From positions 1 through 64,000 of the forward strand of contig WQXG01000005.1 in the NCBI GenBank assembly GCA_009784975.1: 64,000 nucleotides of DNA, given 5' to 3'. The stretch's first letter is position 1. Each line of letters opens with the position of its first letter. The notes under the pieces are model-generated. The model searched no databases. It saw nothing but the letters and a program-made list of their open reading frames with translations, and was not told the origin of the DNA. A program made the position numbers and the translations under genes. This document shows positions 44,268 to 52,299 of the stretch, piece after piece. The stretch comes from Treponema sp. GTDB taxonomy: Bacteria; Spirochaetota; Spirochaetia; Treponematales; Breznakiellaceae.

Positions 44268-44268
44268 T

Positions 44269-44805
44269 TTAGCTCCGTATTTTTTCTGCTTCTTTTATAA
44301 TCATATTTGTTATCTGCTGCGGTGTAAGATTATCTGTATCTATAATTAAATCCGCAAAATTATAATCATTTGTATCAATGCCGTAAATACGAAAATATCT
44401 TCCATGATCCTGCTTGTCTCGTTCTGCTGTAAAATCTGCTACTTCATTTAAATCGCCGCCTTCTCTGTTTACGATACGCTTAGCTCTTGTTTGCGCGCTT
44501 GCATCAAGGTATATTTTTAAATCAGCCTCTTTGAGCATCCAAATGGCAAGGCGTGAACCGAGCACGCATCCGCCGCTCTCCTGCGCCAGTTTTACCTGAC
44601 GGGTATCTACTTCCCTGTCCCAGCTATCATCTTTTGCGGCAAGTTCAAGCACGGTTTTTAAATCCAGTCCCCTCTCTTCTGCAAGAGAACGAAATGTAAA
44701 ATTAATAAAATGCAAACCAAGAGCATCGGAAGTCATTCTGCTGATAGTAGTGTTTCCGCATCCGCTTCTTCCGGAAATTGCAATTTTAATATTCTTTTTC
44801 ATCAT
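44269..44805 (-). CDS. cmk: Cytidylate kinase-like NMP kinase with Asn in the P-loop
   Basis: This is a 178-residue P-loop kinase that probably phosphorylates CMP/dCMP. The P-loop reads G-R-S-G-C-G-N-T-T at 12-20, so the usual Lys is Asn18. The short length and absence of the large insert match the compact archaeal/spirochaete-type cytidylate kinases. Other pieces: GSRLAIWMLKEADLKIYLDAS and the Arg-rich lid (RAKRIVNREGG). The start could be the first or second Met, and GAGG precedes both. It lies between yicC and the FliK-like gene. Confidence 0.75.
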   Translation of the reverse strand: MMKKNIKIAISGRSGCGNTTISRMTSDALGLHFINFTFRSLAEERGLDLKTVLELAAKDDSWDREVDTRQVKLAQESGGCVLGSRLAIWMLKEADLKIYLDASAQTRAKRIVNREGGDLNEVADFTAERDKQDHGRYFRIYGIDTNDYNFADLIIDTDNLTPQQITNMIIKEAEKIRS

Positions 44806-44816
44806 TTCCCTCTGTA

Positions 44817-45698
44817 TTATTCAATATTTCTCAACTGCTCCCTTATATTTTCCAATGCTTCTTTCATTGTTACAACTTCGCTGCTTACTTCTATGATTGC
44901 GCTCTTGGAACCGATAGTATTTATTTCTCTGTTTATTTCCTGACTTAGAAAATCCAGTTTTTTCCCCGGACGTTTGTTTTTTTCTGTCTCGTTTCTGAAT
45001 TCCTTTAAATGAGCAGTTAAACGGGAAATTTCTTCAGAAATGGTATATTTTAACAAAAGCGAAGCTGTTTCTGCAAGTATTCTGCTTTCATCTATCTTGT
45101 TTCCCAGCAATTCCTCAAAGCGCGTTTTTATATTGTCTTTTAATGTTTTTTCTGTCGCTGGAACAAAGACCAGGATATTTTTTAAAGATGTTTCAATTTT
45201 TCCAAGATTGATCAGTATATCCTCTTCTGTATGTTTTCCTTCCCTTTCGCGTTCAAATACAAATGCTTCCATCGCTTCGATTAACAGAGGCTTTATATTA
45301 TCCCAGTATCGTTCTTCATCACGGTTTTTTTCAATTTCAAAAATACTGCTGGAAAGCAGAGTTTCCATCTTTAGAATAGATGAAATGCCCGGCTTCTCAT
45401 CTAAATTCAGTTCCGCAGCAAGTTCTTTTATTGCGGTATAATAGGAATTTGCCGCGTTTTTATTTACGCTGATGTTTATTGGCAAATTATATTCGCGTAT
45501 TCTTATAAAAACATCAATTTTTCCCCTGCCGCAGCATGAAGCTATAATTTCCCTAATTCTGGTTTCCAGCGCAGACAGCCAGGAAGGAAGATTTATCTGT
45601 ACTTCCAGGTAGCGGTTGTTACAGCCTTTAATTTCTATAGATAAAGATAAATCCTGAGCGGTTTTTTCGCGATAGGCGTATCCTGTCATGCTAATCAT
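44817..45698 (-). CDS. yicC: YicC family protein
   Basis: The 293-residue protein has both parts of the family: an N-terminal domain (MISMTGYAYREK; GCNNRYLEVQINLP; LETRIREIIASCCGRGKIDV), and the C-terminal DUF1732 (ETASLLLKYTISEEISRLTAHL; GKKLDFLSQEINREINTIGSK). YicC of E. coli has been linked to RNA decay. I chose the ATG at 45698, giving the canonical MISMTG start with GGAG six bases upstream. It overlaps the murC 3' end by 8 bases. Confidence 0.9.
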   Translation of the reverse strand: MISMTGYAYREKTAQDLSLSIEIKGCNNRYLEVQINLPSWLSALETRIREIIASCCGRGKIDVFIRIREYNLPINISVNKNAANSYYTAIKELAAELNLDEKPGISSILKMETLLSSSIFEIEKNRDEERYWDNIKPLLIEAMEAFVFEREREGKHTEEDILINLGKIETSLKNILVFVPATEKTLKDNIKTRFEELLGNKIDESRILAETASLLLKYTISEEISRLTAHLKEFRNETEKNKRPGKKLDFLSQEINREINTIGSKSAIIEVSSEVVTMKEALENIREQLRNIE

Positions 45699-47133
45699 AA
45701 CAATCTCCAAAATGATTAAATAATTTTTTTCCAAGCGGCCAGTTGTTTCCGGCTCCAAGCGTTAAAAATATATCTGTTGGCTTTAATATTTTGCATAAAA
45801 AATCAAAAGCTTCGTCATATTCTTCATAGTAGTATGTTTCTCCATCTCTTGCTTCAGATGCTTTTTCAAAAAGCGTTTGTCCGTTAACTCCGCCTATATA
45901 GTTTTCTCTTGCAGACGCGTATATCTTATGAAAAAAAACAATATCCGCATCGTTAAAACAGGAAGCAAATTCTTCCAGCAGATGCGAAGTACGCGTATAT
46001 GTATGCGACATAAAACTTACAATTAATCTGCGGTCCGGATAGAATGACTTAATTCCTTCCAGAGTTGTTTTTATTGCGGTAGGATGATGCCCGTAATCAT
46101 CCATGAACATTATTCCGGCTGCCTCTCCTATTATTTCACTGCGCCGCTTTGAACTGCTGAAATTTTTAAGGGCGGTTTTTATTGATTGCATTTTCCCGTC
46201 TATTGATACATTTTCTTTTTTTGCCAATATTTCAGTTAAAGCCAAAGCGGCTGCGGCATTTAAAACCTCATGACGTCCTGGAATGCTTAATTCAAATTCG
46301 CACTTTATTCCCGCAAGAGAAAAAAAAGTTTTTTTATCTTTAACTTCAAAGGAAACAACACGGTAGTCTCCTTCTGCGGTAAAGCCATAGGGAATAAGCT
46401 CTATTTTACGTTTATCGTTTTTTATAATATCAGCTACTTCACTTGCGCCTGCGTCATCTGCGCAGTAGATTAACTGACCGCCCTGCGGAAGCAAACGGCA
46501 GTATTCAACAAAAGCATCACGTATGGAAATATAATTGGGGAAAAAATCCTGATGGTCACATTCTACAGAAGTTAATATTATCCGCCTGGGATGGAATGAT
46601 AAAAAATGATTCCTGTATTCGCAGGTTTCTGCGATAAAATATTTGTCTCCAAGCGTTAATGTTGACATTTCGCCGAAATCCATTACAGCGCTTCCAACAA
46701 GTATTTGCGCAGGAAGAGAGGCAGCGCGCATCAGTACGCCGCACATTGCGGTTGTGGTAGTTTTTCCGTGTACGCCGCTTACACCGGCTGCGTCAAATTT
46801 TTTTGACCATAAGCCAAGCGCATCACTATATTTTAGCGCTGGGATAGCAAGTTCTTTCGCTCTTGCAAGTTCGGGATTCGTATCCGCGCTGTATGCGGCG
46901 GAATGAATAACCATATCAATATCTTTGGTAATTCTGGATGGATCAAAATTCTCATAATAGGGAATGTTCATTTTTTTTAGAATTTTATCTGTATAAAATT
47001 CTTCCGGAATATCACTGCCGCAAACCTTTAACCCGGATGCCTGCAGCAGCTCAGCGAGAGGACAAACGCCCGTACCCTTAATCCCGACAAAATAAACCGA
47101 AGAAAACGGTTTAAATACATCTTCTGTCAACAT
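45691..47133 (-). CDS. murC: UDP-N-acetylmuramate--L-alanine ligase (Mur ligase)
   Basis: This enzyme adds L-Ala to UDP-MurNAc in the cytoplasm. The 480 residues hold the Rossmann substrate domain (VYFVGIKGTGVCPLAELL), the ATP domain with GVHGKTTTT (Lys124), SVECDHQDFF, and the C-terminal domain with DDYGHHPTAIKTTLEG and SHTYTRT. A Mpl-type ligase cannot be excluded, but its size and place among cell-wall genes favour MurC. I chose ATG 47133 at the start of the domain; upstream in-frame codons lie in the promoter region. TAGAAT ends five bases before it. Confidence 0.9.
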   Translation of the reverse strand: MLTEDVFKPFSSVYFVGIKGTGVCPLAELLQASGLKVCGSDIPEEFYTDKILKKMNIPYYENFDPSRITKDIDMVIHSAAYSADTNPELARAKELAIPALKYSDALGLWSKKFDAAGVSGVHGKTTTTAMCGVLMRAASLPAQILVGSAVMDFGEMSTLTLGDKYFIAETCEYRNHFLSFHPRRIILTSVECDHQDFFPNYISIRDAFVEYCRLLPQGGQLIYCADDAGASEVADIIKNDKRKIELIPYGFTAEGDYRVVSFEVKDKKTFFSLAGIKCEFELSIPGRHEVLNAAAALALTEILAKKENVSIDGKMQSIKTALKNFSSSKRRSEIIGEAAGIMFMDDYGHHPTAIKTTLEGIKSFYPDRRLIVSFMSHTYTRTSHLLEEFASCFNDADIVFFHKIYASARENYIGGVNGQTLFEKASEARDGETYYYEEYDEAFDFLCKILKPTDIFLTLGAGNNWPLGKKLFNHFGDCYD

Positions 47134-47138
47134 AATAT

Positions 47139-47168
47139 ATTCTACCCTGCTAGTTGACAAAATATCAA
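47139..47168 (-). promoter_or_regulatory. murC promoter giving a leaderless transcript
   Basis: On the minus strand TTGATA (47163-47168) and TAGAAT (47139-47144) are 18 bases apart. The ATG at 47133 is five bases downstream of the -10 and has no Shine-Dalgarno. The element overlaps the divergent tatD promoter. Confidence 0.5.
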
Positions 47169-47181
47169 TATTTATTAGAAT
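47154..47181 (+). promoter_or_regulatory. tatD promoter
   Basis: TTGACA (47154-47159) and TAGAAT (47176-47181) are 16 bases apart on the plus strand. A second TATAAT is at 47215-47220, 18 bases before the ATG. The two could give long and short leaders. Neither leader has a good Shine-Dalgarno. Confidence 0.5.
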
Positions 47182-47238
47182 AAAATCGGGGTTTTTAATG
47201 ATAATTAATGCCGTTATAATGAAATTCCTGAGACTATA

Positions 47239-48021
47239 ATGCTTACAGATGCCCATTGCCATCCTTATGACCTTTCCAAAATCTCTCTGGAAAGCGCCCA
47301 GGAACAAAGGCTTTCCGGAGTGCTGGCGGCTGCAAGCGCCTGCAGCGAAGAGGAATTTCTCTATAACGAAGAATTATCGCGTAACACACCTCTTATTTTG
47401 TGTTTTGGCATTCATCCACAGCTGCCTTCTTTAAGACAGCCGGATGACAAATTGCCGGAAATGCTTGAATTACTGGCATCAGAAAAACGGATAGCCGCAA
47501 TAGGTGAATGCGGGTTTGATCTTTACAATTCCCAATTTAAGGAGACGGAATTGCTGCAGGAGCATTTATTTTCCTTTCATCTGGAAATTGCTCTGCGTTA
47601 TGACCTGCCTGTCGTTCTGCATGTCCGCCGCGCGATGCACAAAATATTCTCCTTAACAAAAACTTTGTCAAAATGCAAAACCGTTGTTTTTCATTCATGG
47701 CCAGGCACTTTAGAAGAAGCAAACGCTCTTTTAAAACAGGGAGTAAACGCTTATTTTTCATTCGGCAATATTATCATGCTTAATCATAAACGCGCAATGC
47801 GCTGCTGCGCCATGCTTCCTTTGCAAAGGCTTTTAACAGAGACAGATGCTCCGTATCAGATGCGAAAAGGACAATTATTTTCACATTGGCAGGATTTACA
47901 TCTTATTCTGGAATCTGCGGCAGCCCTCCGCCGGGAAGCAGGAAATAATATTAATACAAAAGCGCTTGAAATTCAGATAGAAGATAATTTTAAAAAAGCG
48001 TATTTATTAAATTATTCCTGA
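47239..48021 (+). CDS. tatD: TatD family metal-dependent hydrolase (DNase-like)
   Basis: This 260-residue TIM-barrel hydrolase carries the metal site motifs DAHCHPYD at the start, GECGFD with the bridging Glu, HVRR (His), FHSWPG (His) and the late Asp in TETDAPYQM. TatD proteins have 3'-5' exonuclease activity and are linked to DNA repair. The gene is alone on its strand between two minus-strand operons. Its last 10 bases overlap the 3' end of the NtrC-type gene. Confidence 0.88.
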   Translation: MLTDAHCHPYDLSKISLESAQEQRLSGVLAAASACSEEEFLYNEELSRNTPLILCFGIHPQLPSLRQPDDKLPEMLELLASEKRIAAIGECGFDLYNSQFKETELLQEHLFSFHLEIALRYDLPVVLHVRRAMHKIFSLTKTLSKCKTVVFHSWPGTLEEANALLKQGVNAYFSFGNIIMLNHKRAMRCCAMLPLQRLLTETDAPYQMRKGQLFSHWQDLHLILESAAALRREAGNNINTKALEIQIEDNFKKAYLLNYS

Positions 48022-49367
48022 CCTTCAAGATCGTACTCTGCAAGTTTACGCAGCAAAGTTTTTCTTCCTATTTCCAGCACATCTGCGGCTTTGCTTTTAT
48101 TTCCCTGACAATGAGAAAGCGTTTCGCGTATAATGCTTTTTTCACAATCTGCCATGTTTGAGCCAAGTTTTATATTTATCCATCCGTCTTCTGAAACCGA
48201 ACGGAAAGCGGGAGGCAAATCGTCTACAGTAATAATATTTGATTGACACATAACAACTGCGCTTTCTATGCAATTGCGTAATTCGCGGATATTTCCCGGC
48301 CAATCATAGGCATAAAGGCGTGAACGGGCTTTTTCATGTATAGCATCAATTTTTTTTGCGTTTTCCTGCGCGAATTCCTTTAAAAAAGAAGCCGCCAAAA
48401 GCGGAATATCGTCTTTTCTTTCACGTAACGAAGGTACATGAATATTTACCACATTCAGGCGGAAGTAAAGATCTTCGCGGAAGTTTCCTTTTTCTATTTC
48501 TGTTTTTAAATCTTTATTTGTAGCGGCAATAATTCTTACATCTACTTCTACAGTTTTTTCTCCGCCCACCCTTTCAAATTTCTTTTCCTGCAAAACACGC
48601 AGCAATTTTATCTGAATATTCTGATCAATCTCTCCAATTTCATCCAGAAACAGGGTGCCTCCCGATGCCAGCTCAAACCTTCCTCTCCTTTGCGTTAATG
48701 CTCCCGTAAACGCTCCTTTTTCGTGTCCAAAAAGTTCGCTCTCCAAAAGCGTAGAAGAAAGCGCGGCGCAATGCACCTTAATAAGAGGCTTGTCTTTTCT
48801 TCCAGACAGCTCATGGATAGCATTTGCAACCAGCTCCTTTCCAACCCCTGATTCGCCTGTAATCATAATTGACGCTTTGGTAGATGACACCTTGTTTATG
48901 GTATCGAATATCTCCCGTATATTGCGCGAATTGCCTATAATCGATTTGAATTGTTTTTTTCGTTCAAGTTCTTCTTCCATCCTGCGATGCTGAAAAACAA
49001 GCTCGCGGTTATCAAGAGCGCGTTTTATTTTTAGGGAAAGATGATCCAAATCAACAGGTTTTGTAAGAAAATCCCAGGCGCCGTCCCTCATTGAAGCAAC
49101 TGCGTTTTCTACAGTGCCGTGTCCTGTTAAAACAATTATTGGAAACGCCGGAACCTGCGATAGAATACGCTTCATTAGCTCTTCTCCGCCAAGACCCGGC
49201 ATTTTTAAATCTGTTATTATTAAATCGATATCAACACTGTTAAAAAAACTCCATCCTTCCTCGCCGTTTTCCGCGCAGATAACTTCATAGCCATCATCGC
49301 GCAAATGTTCCGCAAGACCTTCGCGAATATTTTTTTCATCATCAATTACAAGAAGTCTGAATTTCAA
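48012..49367 (-). CDS. Sigma-54-dependent response regulator (NtrC family), TTG start
   Basis: This is an enhancer-binding regulator of 451 residues. It has a receiver domain with Asp53 in ITDLKMPG, and an AAA+ domain with GESGVGKE and the sigma-54 contact loop GAFTGA (in GHEKGAFTGALTQRRG). A Fis-type HTH follows (GNKSKAADVLEIGRKTLLRKL). I chose a TTG start at 49367-49365 because AGGAG lies seven bases upstream and the protein then begins KFRLLVIDDE; the more upstream ATG lies inside the kinase gene. It is the partner of the kinase just upstream. The target genes are not visible. Confidence 0.93.
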   Translation of the reverse strand: MKFRLLVIDDEKNIREGLAEHLRDDGYEVICAENGEEGWSFFNSVDIDLIITDLKMPGLGGEELMKRILSQVPAFPIIVLTGHGTVENAVASMRDGAWDFLTKPVDLDHLSLKIKRALDNRELVFQHRRMEEELERKKQFKSIIGNSRNIREIFDTINKVSSTKASIMITGESGVGKELVANAIHELSGRKDKPLIKVHCAALSSTLLESELFGHEKGAFTGALTQRRGRFELASGGTLFLDEIGEIDQNIQIKLLRVLQEKKFERVGGEKTVEVDVRIIAATNKDLKTEIEKGNFREDLYFRLNVVNIHVPSLRERKDDIPLLAASFLKEFAQENAKKIDAIHEKARSRLYAYDWPGNIRELRNCIESAVVMCQSNIITVDDLPPAFRSVSEDGWINIKLGSNMADCEKSIIRETLSHCQGNKSKAADVLEIGRKTLLRKLAEYDLEGQE

Positions 49368-49377
49368 TTTTATCTCC

Positions 49378-50556
49378 TTATTGTTTTTCGTTATATGCAA
49401 TTAGCCTCATTTCTTTTTGCGGTGTAGGCAGAATTATTCTAAAATCTGTTCCTGTACCCGGCTCGGAATCTACTGTTATCTCCCCTTGATGCTCTTTTAT
49501 TATTTTATAAACCTGGGTAAGCCCCAGCCCTGTTCCTGTTTCTTTTGTAGAAAAATACGGTTCAAATATTTTTTCCAGATAATCCCTGCTTATCCCAACA
49601 CCTGTATCACATATTGATATCCTTATCTCATTATCAATATAATTTGTCGCTATTGTTAAAACTCCGCCGTCCTGCATTGCAGATTTTGCATTTGTTACAA
49701 GATTAAGCAATGCTTGTTTAATATATCTTTCATCCAAAAGTATATCCGGTATATCCTCATCAAGTTCCAAAAGACACAGAATATTTGACTGCTCCAGTTC
49801 CAGGCGGACAAATTCTATTAATTGGCTGATTAATGTATTTATATTCGCATTCCGCAATTCCAAATTCATAGGTCTTACCGCAAAAAGAAAATCTACAACA
49901 ATATGATTTAATCTTTCCACTTCTTCTTTTAAAACATCAAAATATCTGTCTATTTTATTGTCACTACAGGTTGAATTCTGCTTTGCCAGCGTTTTTTGCA
50001 TCAACTGAAGATGAATGGAAATTGACCCCAATGGATTTTTAATTTCATGCGCGACGCCTGCAGCCAATGTTGTAAGACTTGCAAGATTTTCTGCCCTTCT
50101 GTGCCGGGATTCTTCTTTTCTCTTTTCTGTAATATCTTCTATATAAATTAAAGTGCCTGTAACAAGGCGTTCCTGAACAAGCGGAACAACATTTATGGAT
50201 AAAAGTCTTGATGCAGCCGCGTTTGCACGTCCCTTGTGAACGATATCGAATTCCTTGTCTATTGCCTTATCACTGCTTAAAATAATTTCTTTTAAATATT
50301 CCACCAAAAGCTCGTCCATAATTGCAGACCAAATTTGCACGCCTTCGCTGTAATTAATCGGAATAAGCCTTTGAGCGCATTTATTTACCAAAACAAGGTT
50401 GTGGTTTTCGTCACAGACAAGAATTCCTACATCTATGGAATCGGATACTGTTTCAAGAAGGCTAATTTGTTCTACTGCGGAAATTAAAAGGTTACGATGC
50501 TGTTCTATATCGAGTTTATCAAGTTTTTTTAAAGCCCGCCGGAAAAAATTAACCAT
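49378..50556 (-). CDS. PAS-containing sensor histidine kinase (NtrB-like)
   Basis: This cytoplasmic kinase of 392 residues has a PAS-like domain (about 35-145; VSDSIDVGILVCDENHNLVLVNKCA split across the fold). HisKA follows with His170 in GVAHEIKNPLGSIS, then an ATPase domain with N-box LVTNAKSAM, DTGVGIS and GTGLGLTQV. No membrane segment is present, so it senses an internal signal. Its stop (TAA in TAAGGAG) also forms the Shine-Dalgarno of the NtrC-type regulator. It starts with GAGGGG before the ATG and overlaps the delta-prime gene by 8 bases. Confidence 0.9.
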   Translation of the reverse strand: MVNFFRRALKKLDKLDIEQHRNLLISAVEQISLLETVSDSIDVGILVCDENHNLVLVNKCAQRLIPINYSEGVQIWSAIMDELLVEYLKEIILSSDKAIDKEFDIVHKGRANAAASRLLSINVVPLVQERLVTGTLIYIEDITEKRKEESRHRRAENLASLTTLAAGVAHEIKNPLGSISIHLQLMQKTLAKQNSTCSDNKIDRYFDVLKEEVERLNHIVVDFLFAVRPMNLELRNANINTLISQLIEFVRLELEQSNILCLLELDEDIPDILLDERYIKQALLNLVTNAKSAMQDGGVLTIATNYIDNEIRISICDTGVGISRDYLEKIFEPYFSTKETGTGLGLTQVYKIIKEHQGEITVDSEPGTGTDFRIILPTPQKEMRLIAYNEKQ

Positions 50557-51826
50557 TTTTCCCCTCTTTAATGTTTTTTTTAAGATTATACAAAAACTCT
50601 TCCAGTGCGACAGTTTTATTAATATTTATAACATCTACAGCCATAACTGCCTCGTTTATATATTTTTTAAACATATCACAATAAACAATAAACTGAGGAT
50701 TTTCTGCAGTTCGTAAAAATGAACCTATCATATCAAGGCAAATTTTCATAAAACGGGAAAATGAACCATCTTCAAAATTTTCTGATTGTTCGGCAATTAC
50801 TTTAATTACATCCGAACTTCTGGCTGCGCGCGGAAGTTTAAGAGCTTCTGCAGAGTGCGCATAATATTCTTCTAGCTTACTAAAACATATTTTACCTGCG
50901 CCGGCTAAACGCGCAATGGAAACTATAAACCATGCTGCAAGCGGATATAATTTTTCCGCGCTTTGCGGCATAAAAGATTCCAGATACGCGCTTAATGATT
51001 TATCCGCGGTATCCAAAAATATCCTGCGGATAACTTCTTTTTCGCTTTCAATACTCCTTTTTAAAAAACGATAAGGGCGCAGCCGGGACAAAATAGTCGC
51101 CAGAATTTTTTCACGTCTTTGGGCTGTCAGCACAATGTTAACAGAAGCAGGCGGTTCTTCCAGCAGCTTTAACAGGGAATTGGCGGACTCTTCCCTCATA
51201 TTTTCTGCGTTTTCAATAATAAACGTTTTTCGTTTACCGGTAGGCGCAAGATTACACCATTTTGACGCGCTCCTTATATGATCGATTGGAATTGTACCGC
51301 TTAATTTTCCTTCTTTTATCAGTGTAAGCGAATCGTTTACAAGAGAGCTGCAAAGTTTTTCAAGGGCTGATTTTTCGTGTTTTTCCGCGTCTATTGACAG
51401 GAACTCCCTTAATTTTTCGTCAAAAGACTGGAGAAGGGAGACGAGTTTTCTTAAATCATTGTCATCTTCCATGATAACAGGAGAAAAGCGCATCTGTAAT
51501 TTACGGAGCGAACGGTAAAAAAGCAATTTTGCGCCTGTATTACGCAGAAAAGAAGAATGACATGCTGCAATTTCTGCGGAAAAAGAACGGTTGCCCAGTA
51601 TTAAAAGATCGTCATGCTGAAGATAACGATGCCGTTCACAGCAGAGGCATGAACATTTCCAAGCACCTTTTTCTTCGCATGAAAGAACACGAGCAAGTTC
51701 AAGCGCGGCGCTTCCTTTTCCTGATTCGCCTGGTCCAAAAAACAGCAGGGAAGGAGCCAAACTACAGTTAATTATATTATCTCTTAATTGAAGGACAGCG
51801 CCCTGCTCTATTATATTTTCAAACAT
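50549..51826 (-). CDS. holB: DNA polymerase III delta-prime-like clamp-loader subunit
   Basis: This AAA+-like protein of 425 residues is probably the delta-prime subunit of the clamp loader. Visible parts are a P-loop remnant GPGESGKGS near 31, and a zinc-binding cluster of Cys (CSCLCCERH near 58). The RIENAENM-like sensor strand (FIIENAENMREESANSLLK) and SRLRPY follow. The Gly after the P-loop Lys suggests weak or no ATP hydrolysis, as in most delta-prime proteins. An insertion makes it longer than E. coli HolB. It overlaps cvpA by 8 bases. Confidence 0.77.
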   Translation of the reverse strand: MFENIIEQGAVLQLRDNIINCSLAPSLLFFGPGESGKGSAALELARVLSCEEKGAWKCSCLCCERHRYLQHDDLLILGNRSFSAEIAACHSSFLRNTGAKLLFYRSLRKLQMRFSPVIMEDDNDLRKLVSLLQSFDEKLREFLSIDAEKHEKSALEKLCSSLVNDSLTLIKEGKLSGTIPIDHIRSASKWCNLAPTGKRKTFIIENAENMREESANSLLKLLEEPPASVNIVLTAQRREKILATILSRLRPYRFLKRSIESEKEVIRRIFLDTADKSLSAYLESFMPQSAEKLYPLAAWFIVSIARLAGAGKICFSKLEEYYAHSAEALKLPRAARSSDVIKVIAEQSENFEDGSFSRFMKICLDMIGSFLRTAENPQFIVYCDMFKKYINEAVMAVDVININKTVALEEFLYNLKKNIKEGKNG

Positions 51827-52298
51827 TTGTTAAACTCTCAGTCCCTGTTATTAAAGGCAAAAGCATTTTTGCAAAAAAACTGCCCTCTAAAATAGCAGAT
51901 GCATCAAATAACGGCTGAATCCGCAAAACAAACAAAATAAGGCTAACCACAGCTATTCCCTCTGCAAAACCAAAAATTATCCCTAAAAATTTATCTGCTC
52001 CGCCAAGTTTAATTCCATTAATAATTCCTTTAAGTATAATCTCCAGTATTTTTACAATTATAAAAACAATTAAAAACAGCGCAACAAAAGCAATTACTTC
52101 CGGAATTGTGCTTAAACCCGGCCAAAAAGTTTCTCTTAAAAACTCAGCGCCGTTTTTATAGAAAAACAATGATGCAAGAAGCCCGAGTATAAAAGCTGCC
52201 ATTGTTAAAAGTTCGCTTATAAAACCTTTTATAAAACAGCGAATCACAAATAGAATAATCAGCAATATAAAAACAACATCCAGTACACTTACACTCAT
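51819..52298 (-). CDS. CvpA family inner-membrane protein
   Basis: This 159-residue protein has four hydrophobic segments (about 6-24, 28-48, 63-90 and 103-125), matching CvpA. The family is named for colicin V production and is linked to envelope stress and purine metabolism in E. coli; its mechanism is unclear. Segments include VFILLIILFVIRCFIKGFIS and GLLASLFFYKNG. AAGGA precedes the ATG, which follows murG closely. Its stop lies inside the start of the delta-prime gene. Confidence 0.82.
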   Translation of the reverse strand: MSVSVLDVVFILLIILFVIRCFIKGFISELLTMAAFILGLLASLFFYKNGAEFLRETFWPGLSTIPEVIAFVALFLIVFIIVKILEIILKGIINGIKLGGADKFLGIIFGFAEGIAVVSLILFVLRIQPLFDASAILEGSFFAKMLLPLITGTESLTNV

Positions 52299-52299
52299 T

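Noticed and set aside
45699-45758. Longer start for yicC at 45758
   Set aside because: The family begins with MxSMTG, and GGAG precedes the ATG at 45698. The upstream codons lie inside murC.
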